From contig SVBN01000017.1 of NCBI GenBank assembly GCA_015058875.1, positions 1 through 48,503 of the forward strand: a stretch of DNA of 48,503 nt, written 5' to 3'. Position numbers and translations under genes: made by a program. This stretch comes from Erysipelotrichaceae bacterium. GTDB taxonomy: Bacteria > Bacillota_I > Bacilli_A > Erysipelotrichales > Erysipelotrichaceae. Below, piece after piece: positions 7,743 through 16,098 of this stretch. Position 1 is the stretch's first letter. Every line of letters begins with the position of its first letter. The notes under the pieces were generated by a model. The model searched no databases, had not been told where the DNA came from, and was given only the letters and a program-made list of their open reading frames with translations.

Positions 7743-8864
7743 TTACCTTTTCCTCCATATGCTCATATTGCCCGGCAGATGCGCTTCTGAGCTGACTGCC
7801 TTTTCTTCATTCAGTGTTCCGTCTTCATTGACCGGAAAACAGACAATGTTTCCGGACACATTATTCATGCAGAACAGGAAGTGATCAGACAGATACAGTC
7901 CTCTTGGATTTTCTCCCTGACAGGATATACGCTGCACTTCTTCCATATACCCGCTTCCGTCTGTTTTCAGTACAACGATCTCATTGGAATAACGCAGTCC
8001 CGCATACAGCCGTGTACCGGAGGCATTCAGCGCAAGATCCGACGCATTCGGTCTGCGGTATGATTCATCGCCGACTGCCAGTTTCTGAATCAGTTTCAGT
8101 TCACCGTTCTTTCTGTCATACGCATAGGAACAGATGCCCGGCCAGTTCTCGTTGTTTTCAAATACGACGTTCGTCTGCGGATGAAATACGGTATAGCGCG
8201 GTGCCGTATTCTCTTCCGTCTTTGTCTCCTGCAGGAATTCCAGCTTTCCGCATGTGATCCGGAACGTTACGATTCTGTCCATTCCCTTGTCGCAGGCAAG
8301 AAACATCTCTCCTGAAGGATCCGCCATGACGTTATGAAAATGCGGAAAGACGCGTTTCCCCGAGATCACTTCGGAATCAAAGATCAGCGCATCCGCAAGA
8401 CCGGAAACGGATCCGTCTTCATTCAGGGAAAACAGATTCAGGGAAGACTGGTCATAATATATTTCCGTCACCGGTTTCCCGTCTCTGATATATGCGTGCC
8501 TGATGGCTTTGGAAGAGGAATGATTGGATGCCGCAAGATATTTTCCTCCCTTAACCGGCCACAGATAACTGGTCTTCGGATTCGATGTTTCCGTATAGGA
8601 AAGCACATCTCCGAATGATCCGTCTTCATTCAGCCGGACGGCAAACACTCCGCCGGTCTCTGCACCGTCAATCGTTCTTCCGCCTTCATCGGTGATGTAA
8701 AGAATCCCTTTCTCTTCATCCAGATACTGTGCCCCTGCCGCAATCTCTTCGAGAATTGTCTCCTGCAGTTCCAGTTTTCCCGTCTCATCGTCAAACAGAT
8801 ACCTGCTCACGCCTTTCGGCTCCGGCCGGAATGTCCAGCTGCCGGCATATGCGCTGTATTTCAT
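7743..8864 (-). CDS. Lactonase family protein (7-bladed beta-propeller, YbhE/Pgl-like)
   Basis: A 373-residue protein with the repeat pattern of the YbhE 6-phosphogluconolactonase/carboxymuconate cyclase family: MKYSAYAGSWT start, LYITDEGG, FPHFHNVMADPSGEMFLACDKGMDRI, VFENNENWPGICSYAYD, RPNASDLALNASGTRLYAGLRYSNEIVV and ENPRGLYLSDHFLFCMN. These are the blade signatures of this cytosolic propeller family. GGAGGAAG precedes the ATG at good spacing. It is followed directly by the Gfo/Idh dehydrogenase. The lactone substrate is unknown; a genuine 6-phosphogluconolactonase is possible but no glucose-6-phosphate dehydrogenase is nearby. Confidence 0.82.
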   Translation of the reverse strand: MKYSAYAGSWTFRPEPKGVSRYLFDDETGKLELQETILEEIAAGAQYLDEEKGILYITDEGGRTIDGAETGGVFAVRLNEDGSFGDVLSYTETSNPKTSYLWPVKGGKYLAASNHSSSKAIRHAYIRDGKPVTEIYYDQSSLNLFSLNEDGSVSGLADALIFDSEVISGKRVFPHFHNVMADPSGEMFLACDKGMDRIVTFRITCGKLEFLQETKTEENTAPRYTVFHPQTNVVFENNENWPGICSYAYDRKNGELKLIQKLAVGDESYRRPNASDLALNASGTRLYAGLRYSNEIVVLKTDGSGYMEEVQRISCQGENPRGLYLSDHFLFCMNNVSGNIVCFPVNEDGTLNEEKAVSSEAHLPGNMSIWRKR

Positions 8865-8908
8865 CTTTCTTCCTCCGCTTTTCCGTTTTCATTGTATCTG
8901 TGCAAAAG

Positions 8909-8955
8909 AAAAACATTCTGCCGAAAACTGCGCCCGGAGAAACGCAAACAGAATG
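8909..8955 (-). terminator. Probable terminator of the GNAT gene
   Basis: On the minus strand CATTCTG (8955-8949) pairs with CAGAATG (8920-8914) and is followed by TTTTTCTTTT. A smaller GCG/CGC pairing lies inside the loop. It is 13 bases past the acetyltransferase stop codon. Confidence 0.5.
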
Positions 8956-8967
8956 AATCTCATTAAT

Positions 8968-9738
8968 CTACTGAAGTCCGCGGATCAGATGGCGTATCTT
9001 CACGCCGTCCTTTTCACTGTATTTATGCAGATCGATAAACCAGTTCCGCTTCCAGAACTTTTCCGCTGCCGGGAATCCTTCCGGCACGCCGGTCTGGGCC
9101 CAGACAAAACCGCATGAGGCAAATGCATCCAGCATGTCTCTCAGGATTTCCGATCCGTAGCTGAATCCCTGCAGGTCTTTCTTAATCATAAAGGAATCAA
9201 TCCAGACAGTATCCATCCGCGGATACTGCAGGATGACATTTGCGATTCCGACAAGATCGGGATCACGGAACGCCACAAAGAAACGTGTCTGACCGTCGCT
9301 TGCCATCGCCTCCCGGTGAATGGATTCCATGGTCACTTCGGAATTCAGATAATCAAAATAGTCTTTGTTCTCATTGTAAAGGTCAAAGATTTCCTTATAG
9401 TGTTCTTCCGTAATATTCTCCACATCATAGATGGAAGAAAGATCATGGCAGTCAAACGAAAACTCCGGAATCTGTGTTCCTTCGATCAGCACCAGGGCAA
9501 TATCATGTCCGTCATCCGTTCTGCGGATTTCTTCGCAGATCTCATCATATGCGGACTCCAGCACCCGGGCGGAAACATCCGCATGTTCCCAGATCAGCGT
9601 CAGACCCCTGACGCCGTACAGAATTTTATCCAGTTCTGTTTCCTGACTGTCCAGAAGGTAGGCAAGCTGTCCGCAGAGTTCCTCTCCGGTGGAAAAGGTA
9701 TAGCCGGTAATTGTAATTCTGTTCTTCTCTTCTTCCAT
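8968..9738 (-). CDS. GNAT-fold N-acetyltransferase-like protein
   Basis: A 256-residue protein if translation begins at the Met at 9738, which has AAGGGAAG about ten bases upstream; an in-frame Met at 9771 would add 11 residues but has no clear ribosome binding site. The C-terminal ~130 residues look like a GNAT domain: FFVAFRDPDLVGIANVILQYPRM, then WIDSFMIKKDLQGFSYGSEILRDMLD (strand plus acetyl-CoA loop, with GFSYGSE in place of the usual Q-x-x-G-x-G/A), then CGFVWAQTGVPEGFPAAEKFWKRNWF. The N-terminal half is acidic and unrecognised; it may be a degenerate second GNAT domain. Substrate unknown. It stands alone between terminators. Confidence 0.65.
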   Translation of the reverse strand: MEEEKNRITITGYTFSTGEELCGQLAYLLDSQETELDKILYGVRGLTLIWEHADVSARVLESAYDEICEEIRRTDDGHDIALVLIEGTQIPEFSFDCHDLSSIYDVENITEEHYKEIFDLYNENKDYFDYLNSEVTMESIHREAMASDGQTRFFVAFRDPDLVGIANVILQYPRMDTVWIDSFMIKKDLQGFSYGSEILRDMLDAFASCGFVWAQTGVPEGFPAAEKFWKRNWFIDLHKYSEKDGVKIRHLIRGLQ

Positions 9739-9842
9739 AATCCTGTATCTTCCCTTAATGCAATCATACACGAAACAGCATATGCACAGACATCATTTCT
9801 TTCCGTAAAGACTGTGATTCCCGTGCATCTTCTGAAACAGAA

Positions 9843-9874
9843 GAAAAACCGGTTCCTTCTTCATGAAAGAACCG
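9843..9874 (-). terminator. Terminator of the MFS carrier gene
   Basis: Minus-strand stem CCGGTTC (9874-9868) and GAACCGG (9854-9848) is followed by TTTTTC. It lies about 30 bases past the MFS stop. Confidence 0.75.
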
Positions 9875-9904
9875 GCTGTGAATACTGTTCTGTATTTCCG
9901 GAAA

Positions 9905-11137
9905 TCATCTGCCTGCGCTGTCTTTTCCGTATTTCTGCAGTCTCAGCACTGTCATTCCGGCAGCTGCACAGAGGACAATCCCGCACAGGAATACCGGCTT
10001 GAAGCTGCCGCTCAGGTCGTAAACATATGGAATAACCGCACCGGATGCGGCACCGACCAGTCCGTTGATTGCCTGCATGCGGCTGAGTCTGTCACGGTAT
10101 TCTCCCTTTCCGTAGAGATCCAGATACAGCAGTGACGGTACAGTCATGCCGATGGCGTAGGTCATTCCGAACATCACAGACGCAAGGTACAGAAGCGGAC
10201 GTACGGAACTGAACGCAAAGAACAGGAACATCGAACATGCAGTAACACAGGTAAACAGGAAAGCTGCCCGGTAAACACCGAATTTATCCGCCAGGGTGCC
10301 GAGCAGAAGTTTTCCGCTCAGATTGCCGATCATGGCAAGGCTTGTCAGCAATGCACCGGTCTCAATGGTATAGCCGATCGTCTGGGCGAATGTCGGAAGC
10401 TGCTGGTTCATCTGAATCAGGGAACCGGGACCGACAACCGCAACCAGCGTCATCAGGAATACCGATGCGGGAAGCACACGCTTCATGGCTGTATCCGTAC
10501 TTTCGGATACTGATTTCCTTTCATCCGCTTCGGACACACCGTACGGCTGTTCTCCGATTTCCTTCGGATCCTTGATCAGGAAGAAATAAGCAGGCAGAAC
10601 AATCAGAACAAATCCGATGATCCCCATGATCACCGCGGTTGTTCTCCAGCCCAGCGCAACAATCAGTTTCGAGCAGATCGGGCTGAACAGCGCGCCGGCG
10701 ATACCGGAAGCTGACATGGTCAGACCGATCACAAATCCGTTTCTGCTCTTGAACCAGTTGTTCAGCACCATCGGAATCACTGTCATCGTGCAGCTCATGC
10801 CAAGACCCGCAGATAATCCGGCCGCATAGAACTGCCAGAGATGGTTGAAGAAGAACATTGCGGCATAAGGAACTACCAGGAAACATGCCAGCAGTGCCAT
10901 TGTTACATTTGATCTATGTTCGAATACAAGCTTAGTCGTAATTGTCACAAAGAATGCCTGTGCGAGTGAACGGATTGTATAATAGATCGAGAGATCTCCC
11001 GCCCGGAAACCCAGATCTCTCAGGACTGCGGAAAACAGTATGCCGTTGCAGTTCATCAGCACGCCGAGCGTTCCCGCCTGAATGCACATCATTGCGGCCA
11101 TGATTTTCCAGGCTGAGCCTGTATATTTCTCTTTCAT
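9905..11137 (-). CDS. MFS transporter
   Basis: A 410-residue major facilitator protein with about 12 predicted membrane segments. The first helix region is WKIMAAMMCIQAGTLGVLMN, a central hydrophilic loop holds KDPKEIGEQPYG (about residues 190-215), and the second half begins near VLPASVFLMTLVAVVGPG. The QPYGV central-loop motif and general layout resemble oxalate/formate-antiporter-like MFS carriers of Bacillota, but I would not assign a substrate. GGGGAAG precedes the start. It is divergent from an AraC regulator at 11420, and a 15-bp palindrome lies across both promoters, which suggests control by that regulator or another factor. Confidence 0.85.
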   Translation of the reverse strand: MKEKYTGSAWKIMAAMMCIQAGTLGVLMNCNGILFSAVLRDLGFRAGDLSIYYTIRSLAQAFFVTITTKLVFEHRSNVTMALLACFLVVPYAAMFFFNHLWQFYAAGLSAGLGMSCTMTVIPMVLNNWFKSRNGFVIGLTMSASGIAGALFSPICSKLIVALGWRTTAVIMGIIGFVLIVLPAYFFLIKDPKEIGEQPYGVSEADERKSVSESTDTAMKRVLPASVFLMTLVAVVGPGSLIQMNQQLPTFAQTIGYTIETGALLTSLAMIGNLSGKLLLGTLADKFGVYRAAFLFTCVTACSMFLFFAFSSVRPLLYLASVMFGMTYAIGMTVPSLLYLDLYGKGEYRDRLSRMQAINGLVGAASGAVIPYVYDLSGSFKPVFLCGIVLCAAAGMTVLRLQKYGKDSAGR

Positions 11138-11193
11138 ATTCGCTTCTTCCCCTATTTCAGTTCAAATATTAGCTGTTTGCGGAAAAGAAAACC

Positions 11194-11220
11194 TTGATAA
11201 TATTCAGATTGTTGTATAAT
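11194..11220 (+). promoter_or_regulatory. Predicted promoter of the AraC gene at 11420
   Basis: TTGATA (11194-11199) and TATAAT (11215-11220) are 15 bases apart. An oppositely oriented pair for the MFS gene (TTGTAA then TATACA, 16-base spacing) overlaps it on the minus strand. Confidence 0.45.
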
Positions 11221-11225
11221 ACAAC
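11211..11225. promoter_or_regulatory. 15-bp palindromic operator candidate GTTGTATAATACAAC
   Basis: GTTGTAT-A-ATACAAC is a perfect 7-1-7 palindrome. It covers the -10 boxes of both divergent promoters, a position suited to repression of both the MFS and AraC genes. Confidence 0.5.
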
Positions 11226-11419
11226 TGTACGCTTTTACAACCTGTCCGGCACAGTTTCCGGATTTGTCATTTCTGAGATTAACGGAAAACAGATCGGAAA
11301 TAATCCCTTTTCATAAACACTCCGGCTGAGTTTCCGCAGGTCTGATCCGGCGGAATTCCCGGCAGGGTAATCGTTTATATTTGCGTACAGAAAAATACAA
11401 AGATCCGGGAGATATTCAG

Positions 11420-12334
11420 ATGAGTGAGTGCAGAGACAATAACGTAAAAGAACTGAAGTGCTATGTGCAGAAGGTCACCAGCTATGACTACAGCTGGCAT
11501 GAAGACATGTTTGAAATTGATGTTCTGCTGGCAGGGCAGGCCGATTACAGCTACCGGCACACAGTCTTTCATCTGGAACCGGATGACATCATTATCATCA
11601 ATCCGGGAGACGGATATGCATCAATTGCCTGCCAGCCCGGTACGATTGCGCTGGTTCTTCATTTTCCAAGACAGGTATTCCGCGATTTTATTCCGGAAGG
11701 AATGAAATGCGATTTCTATTTTGTTTCGGATGAAACAAACCGGAATGCGTCATCCTGCCGCGAACTGAGATGGCTCATAGCCCGGATTGCCCTGGCGTCC
11801 ACTGAGCACTCTGCCGCATCCGGTGCGGTTCTCTCCGGTGCTTTTGATCTGCTCAGATCACTGCTGTTTGAGCGCTTCGATCCGGTGGTTGCCAGCCGGT
11901 TCTCCAAAACGGATATCGATCAGACGATCATGAAGAGAATCATCAATGACATGTCTGCACATTACGGGGAAAAGATCACACTGGAAGGCATTGCCGGAAA
12001 ATACGGATATAACCGGACCTACCTGTCCAGCGCATTTAAAAAGGCTATCGGTGTCGGCCTTTATGACTATCTGACAATGATCCGTTTCCGCCATGCGATA
12101 CAGCAGCTTGCCGGGACAGACAAAACCCTGACTGCAATCAGCTATGACTGCGGCTTCCCTGAGCCGAAGACATTCAACCGGATGTTCCGCGATAATTTCG
12201 GAATCCTGCCGGCGGAATACCGTGAAAGGATCCGCAATATGACGGATACCGAAGATACCGAAAGCGGTCCGTATCTGACGGTCACCCATCCCGGAACAGC
12301 CGCAAAGCTGCGGGAATATATCAGTCTGCTGTAA
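11420..12334 (+). CDS. AraC-family transcriptional regulator
   Basis: A 304-residue regulator from the ATG at 11420, which has GGGAG at good spacing; a TTG at 11381 in the same frame is less likely. The N-terminal half is a cupin-like sensor (SYDYSWHEDMFEIDVLLAGQADY, then DDIIIINPGDGYAS). The C-terminal AraC DNA-binding region holds ITLEGIAGKYGYNRTYLSSAFKKAIG and LTAISYDCGFPEPKTFNRMFRDNFG. It faces the MFS gene and probably regulates it. The last ~25 residues after the second helix-turn-helix (DTEDTESGPYLTVTHP) are an unusual tail. Confidence 0.88.
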   Translation: MSECRDNNVKELKCYVQKVTSYDYSWHEDMFEIDVLLAGQADYSYRHTVFHLEPDDIIIINPGDGYASIACQPGTIALVLHFPRQVFRDFIPEGMKCDFYFVSDETNRNASSCRELRWLIARIALASTEHSAASGAVLSGAFDLLRSLLFERFDPVVASRFSKTDIDQTIMKRIINDMSAHYGEKITLEGIAGKYGYNRTYLSSAFKKAIGVGLYDYLTMIRFRHAIQQLAGTDKTLTAISYDCGFPEPKTFNRMFRDNFGILPAEYRERIRNMTDTEDTESGPYLTVTHPGTAAKLREYISLL

Positions 12335-12339
12335 AGGAA

Positions 12340-12366
12340 AACAGAGCGTTCAGCTCTGTTCTTATT
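12340..12366 (+). terminator. Terminator between AraC gene and convergent membrane protein gene
   Basis: Stem AACAGAGC (12340-12347) and GCTCTGTT (12353-12360), loop GTTCA, followed by CTTATTTT. It may work in both directions. Confidence 0.7.
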
Positions 12367-12859
12367 TTGCCTGTTTTTCATCCATCAGCTTCATCAGCTC
12401 CCTGCCCGCTCCGGCACTGACTTTCACCGACTGGCCGGATACGGTTTCCACGGTATAAGAGGTCAGCCCGGGATGGATTTCTTTAATGCTGGTAAAGCGC
12501 ACGGTTTTCCCGTGATCATTGAACCCGTCTTTATTGACATAGAGTTCCCTGTATTTTCTCATTACCGTAACATTCAGCAGAAGCACAGCCATCAGTCCGA
12601 TACTGACTGCTATCAGCCCGGCTGCTCCGGCAGTACCTGCCTGTTCGGGATGGCGTGCTGTGTATACCGCAAGACCGCAGAGAACAACAAACAGACCGAG
12701 GTGAATCATCACCCAGTTTCCCGAAGCGGGTATCACTGTAACTTTATTTTTTGAAATCTGGTAAAAGCGTTCCAGTTCCTCTTTGTATACATTCTGCGTT
12801 CTGTAAATCTGTACGCCGAGAAATGCAATAATGGCTGCTCCCGCAATAATTCCAAGCAT
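12362..12859 (-). CDS. Small membrane protein of unknown function
   Basis: 165 residues; not recognised as a known family. A first hydrophobic helix lies at residues 1-17 (LGIIAGAAIIAFLGVQIY), a second near 50-66 (VMIHLGLFVVLCGLAVY) and a third near 78-97 (AGLIAVSIGLMAVLLLNVTV). The C-terminal ~65 residues are soluble with a short beta-rich pattern (LYVNKDGFNDHGKTVRF..IKEIHPGLTSYTVETVSGQSVKV), similar in style to PH-like bacterial domains. It is the last gene of a three-gene operon with the PRD regulator (two bases upstream) and the 351-residue protein. It may be a membrane partner of that pair, but there is no direct evidence. Confidence 0.75.
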   Translation of the reverse strand: MLGIIAGAAIIAFLGVQIYRTQNVYKEELERFYQISKNKVTVIPASGNWVMIHLGLFVVLCGLAVYTARHPEQAGTAGAAGLIAVSIGLMAVLLLNVTVMRKYRELYVNKDGFNDHGKTVRFTSIKEIHPGLTSYTVETVSGQSVKVSAGAGRELMKLMDEKQAK

Positions 12860-12861
12860 GT

Positions 12862-14889
12862 TTATTCCTCCTGAAGATCCCGTTCTTCCTGCGGCGATAT
12901 CTGTACACGGTAATCCGATATCATCTGATTAATGACATCCGCAGGTTCTTTTCTCATCAATGCAGCAATCACATCCTGTCGGCGGAATACCGACTGCAGG
13001 AAGTTCGGAAAAAACCCGAATTCAAACATGGACGCTTCCGCATCCGCTTTTCCCTGGTCCCAAAAGACAACGAACTGTACCTTGTTTTCTCCCCATTGCA
13101 CAAAGCGCTCAAGCACCAGTACTGCCACCATGACATTCTCCGCATGAGAACTCAGTCCGCTCAGAAGAACAACATTGTTCTCTGCGGGAGTCGGCAGAAT
13201 ATACTCTATGATTTCAAGCTCCGACTCCAGCTGTGAAGCACTGTCAATGTCATTTTCAATGAATTCCCCCAGCAGGCGGATGATGTCCTGCTTTGAAGAT
13301 GCATGCACATCGTAACACAGATTGCGTTCGGACAGATAGGCAAACTGTTTCCCGTCCCTGCTTTTATAATTGATTCTCTCGAGAAGAAAGCGGTAAATGC
13401 TGTTTTTATCCGCATTTCTGAAATACGGTTTGAGACGGTAGACCGGCGGCAGCTGTTTCTGTACATTTTCCGCCAGATACTCCGGTTCATAGGATGTAAA
13501 CAGCATATCGTAGCCCGACAGGTCTTTTTCATTCAGTTCATAGGACTGCATGACATCGATCCGTTCCAGCGTTTTCCCAAAGCTCCGGTCCAGGCGTTCG
13601 GCGATTCCCCTGCCGTCCGATATGTCGACATCGGAAACCACCAGTGCATTCAGATGAATGATCTCGGGGCGGTGTCTTCCGAGGGCGGGATGGATCAGGA
13701 GTGCAAGACGAATAATCTCTTCCGCACGGTAAGGAATCTGGTATTCCTGATAAAGATACATGAACGCCTGGATCGCCATTTTTACTGGCATCGGAAACAG
13801 TTCATTTCTTCTCCGGAATACAAGCTGGCAGGTAAAGATATGATAGTCCGCACGGAACATGTAGCTCATGATAAAGAACGAGATATCATTGATCAGCCGG
13901 TTGTCTGTCCGCAGCAGTTCAAACCGGTTCAGCTGCGATACATGATCCACCAGTTCAATTGCGAAACGCCTTGCGGCAAGATAGTTTTTGGAAATATTCT
14001 CATCATACTCGGTAATGATTCTCAGTCCGGCAAGACAGATTGTCACCAGTATCGTGTCATTCTCCGTAAATTTGCAGTCCAGCATCTCTTCACATGTCCG
14101 CAGAATCTGGGAGGCCAGAAGAAACGAACGGAACTCCGTGAAGCGCATAATCTCATTTGCGCTGTATTCCAGCATCAGTCCCATTGCATTTCTGGTATGT
14201 GAAATCAGAATGATCCGGGCAATATAATCGATACTGTACATTGAGAGATTATAATTATCCGTAAATTTCAGTTTTTCAATGATCGTACGGGAGATCCCTT
14301 CCAGCTGTTCCCTTTCAAAGTCATACAGCAGGGAATACGGCTCAGATTCCGTATCTGTTTCAAATGAATAGCTGTACGGCTCGGATTCATATGTCAGCAG
14401 CGTCCGCAGATCATGTTCCTTGCCGCTCATGGAAATGCCGCCGCGTCCCGATACGAGGCGTACATGAAAATCCCGGATGATATTCCTGGCTTCCCGGACC
14501 GCATTCTTTACCGCGGTTTCATTGGTATACAGCATTTCGGCAAGATCGGACAGCTGCAGTTTTTCTTCGGTGCAAAGCACATAACGGATCACGGCATGGG
14601 CTCTCTGTTCCTCGGAAGAAATGACAACTCTTGACTGGTCTCTCACGCGCAGACTCTGTTTCAGTTCATTGAACCGCTTTGGATCCGTCACATTCAGCCG
14701 GCATCCGTGTCTGACTTTTGTTTCAATCACCGCTCCGTGAGACGCCAGTATATCATTCAGCTCCGCCAGTTCCTTCCGGATTGTTCTGTCGGACAGGCCG
14801 ATCAGATTTCCGAGACTCTGCGCACTGTAATATCTGCCGTCAGCCAGCCGGTTCAGAATCCGTGTCCGGACATCGCTCAGTCTGGTCAT
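12862..14889 (-). CDS. BglG/MtlR-type PRD transcriptional regulator
   Basis: 675 residues. Two N-terminal winged helix-turn-helix domains (about 1-65, ending RHGCRLNV, and about 90-165, with LQLSDLAEMLYTNETAVKNAVREAR) are followed by two PRD-like regions (about 190-390). An EIIB-like Rossmann segment follows (ALVVSDVDISDGRGIAERL, about 405-500), then an EIIA-like C-terminus. In the EIIB-like part I do not see the usual Cys after the first strand (VVSDVDIS), and in the EIIA-like part the usual PH is replaced (ILPTPAENN). It overlaps the upstream gene by four bases. It likely responds to PTS state and regulates the adjacent PTS operon; target and sugar are inferred only from position. Confidence 0.85.
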   Translation of the reverse strand: MTRLSDVRTRILNRLADGRYYSAQSLGNLIGLSDRTIRKELAELNDILASHGAVIETKVRHGCRLNVTDPKRFNELKQSLRVRDQSRVVISSEEQRAHAVIRYVLCTEEKLQLSDLAEMLYTNETAVKNAVREARNIIRDFHVRLVSGRGGISMSGKEHDLRTLLTYESEPYSYSFETDTESEPYSLLYDFEREQLEGISRTIIEKLKFTDNYNLSMYSIDYIARIILISHTRNAMGLMLEYSANEIMRFTEFRSFLLASQILRTCEEMLDCKFTENDTILVTICLAGLRIITEYDENISKNYLAARRFAIELVDHVSQLNRFELLRTDNRLINDISFFIMSYMFRADYHIFTCQLVFRRRNELFPMPVKMAIQAFMYLYQEYQIPYRAEEIIRLALLIHPALGRHRPEIIHLNALVVSDVDISDGRGIAERLDRSFGKTLERIDVMQSYELNEKDLSGYDMLFTSYEPEYLAENVQKQLPPVYRLKPYFRNADKNSIYRFLLERINYKSRDGKQFAYLSERNLCYDVHASSKQDIIRLLGEFIENDIDSASQLESELEIIEYILPTPAENNVVLLSGLSSHAENVMVAVLVLERFVQWGENKVQFVVFWDQGKADAEASMFEFGFFPNFLQSVFRRQDVIAALMRKEPADVINQMISDYRVQISPQEERDLQEE

Positions 14890-15941
14890 AAGTCCTCTTT
14901 CAGCAGGTTCAGTATCCTTCCGTCCTGGAAATGATCGGACATCAGCTTCTGAAGTTCCGGAATGGCATTCTGATCAAACAGCATGTAATCCCCGTAGCAA
15001 TGTGCATTTCCGACAGCGGTATTGATCACCATTCCCCTGCCGGTATCATCCAGAACAGCTCTCAGCTGTTTCTCCAGACGGATCTGATCCGATTTTTTTT
15101 CATCTTTGGACATGTCATAATCAAAAGATGCGGATGCGCTGTACAGCCCTATACCGCATTTTTTCAGGATTTCGTGTCTCGGCTTCTGCGGAAGTCCTTC
15201 CTCACTCAGCAGATCCGGGCAGAGTGTTGTCCCTTCCGTGATATCGGAACGGATTTCATAGCTGGAAGTCTTAGCCTTATAGGACTGGGCCGCCAGTTCC
15301 AGTTTTTCCGGATCCGGCCAGCCGGCTTCCCGGATTCTTTCCGCAAAGCTGTCCGCAAATTCCGCCATGTTCAGAGGCGTTTCCTTTTTGTATTTCAGCT
15401 TGTTCAGTCCGCTGAGGAACTGAATCTGCCCGGCGTAAGATGTCACTGCATTTTCACCGATATAATCGGTCAGCAGCACATAAATAACCGTGAATACTTC
15501 CTTATCACTCAGCGCCTTCAGCTTCTCTGTTTTTTCGACCAGCAGACTGACCTTCCGCTTCTGATCATCATATTTCGGATACAGCAGAATATCTTCCGCC
15601 GTATATTCCTTTCCATCCATTTCAAACGTCCCCCTGCAGGCTGGATGGGATGCACAGAACTGCCAGGTATCCATCAGGTTTTCCGGCAGCGATCCGCATA
15701 CGGAGAGAACGACAGCTTTTATTGTCGGAATCAGCTGGGTGTTGAATTCCAGAAGGAAGGTGTCATCCTTCTTCAGCCTGGAGAAGCGGAACGGTACGCC
15801 CGGCAGGACATCGCTCAGGCGCTTCTGCATCATTTCATTTGCGCCGGAAAAATCTCCCCTGCGGATCCGGTTTTCCAGCAGACCGTGATTCTTTTCAAAC
15901 CATCCCATAAAGTCTGCTTTTCTTTCAGCAAAATCGATCAT
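14886..15941 (-). CDS. Uncharacterised 351-residue protein co-transcribed with PRD regulator
   Basis: Not assigned to a named family. The Met at 15941 is preferred because AAGGGG lies eight bases upstream; the first Met (15947) is too close to it. The N-terminal ~90 residues read like the hydrophilic two-layer fold seen in several uncharacterised bacterial proteins (GWFEKNHGLLENRIRRGDF, then an L-x-F-N-T strand and W-x-F-x-x-x-x-P-A). A middle part has ILLYPKYDDQKRKVSLLVE and VFTVIYVLLTDYIGENAVTSY. The C-terminus has GIGLYSASASFDYDMS and YGDYMLFDQ. No signal peptide or membrane helix. It is the first gene of the operon with the PRD regulator (4-base overlap) and the small membrane protein. 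Confidence 0.8.
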   Translation of the reverse strand: MIDFAERKADFMGWFEKNHGLLENRIRRGDFSGANEMMQKRLSDVLPGVPFRFSRLKKDDTFLLEFNTQLIPTIKAVVLSVCGSLPENLMDTWQFCASHPACRGTFEMDGKEYTAEDILLYPKYDDQKRKVSLLVEKTEKLKALSDKEVFTVIYVLLTDYIGENAVTSYAGQIQFLSGLNKLKYKKETPLNMAEFADSFAERIREAGWPDPEKLELAAQSYKAKTSSYEIRSDITEGTTLCPDLLSEEGLPQKPRHEILKKCGIGLYSASASFDYDMSKDEKKSDQIRLEKQLRAVLDDTGRGMVINTAVGNAHCYGDYMLFDQNAIPELQKLMSDHFQDGRILNLLKEDL

Positions 15942-15988
15942 ATGCATTTCCCCTTTCCGTGCAGTACAGAGCAGATCATTCTGCCTGT

Positions 15989-15994
15989 ATTATA
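15989..15994 (-). promoter_or_regulatory. -10 box for the PRD-regulator operon
   Basis: Minus-strand TATAAT lies 47 bases before the start at 15941. The -35 position is poor and is overlapped by an 8-bp inverted repeat (16003-16029), suggesting activator-dependent transcription. Confidence 0.4.
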
Positions 15995-16002
15995 TGCGAA
16001 TT

Positions 16003-16029
16003 CCTTCCGGACGTCCCCTGCCCGGAAGG
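16003..16029. repeat. Inverted repeat CCTTCCGG-N11-CCGGAAGG
   Basis: Perfect 8-bp arms at 16003-16010 and 16022-16029. It sits at the -35 region of the PRD-regulator operon, so an operator role is plausible; it could also be a structural element after the PTS operon terminator. Confidence 0.45.
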
Positions 16030-16043
16030 AACATCCGGAAAGA

Positions 16044-16074
16044 ATAAGGCGTATACATTGCATATACGCCTTAT
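16044..16074 (-). terminator. Terminator hairpin after the PTS operon
   Basis: Perfect 12-bp stem ATAAGGCGTATA (16044-16055) and TATACGCCTTAT (16063-16074) with a 7-base loop, 24 bases past the IID stop. The T-tract on the minus strand is modest (TTATTCTTT). Confidence 0.65.
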
Positions 16075-16098
16075 AAGCAAACAGTTTTTTGTTTTAAA

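Noticed and set aside
14931-16076. Plus-strand open frame of 381 codons
   Set aside because: Antisense to the 351-residue protein and running through its promoter; no start signal and no recognisable domain.
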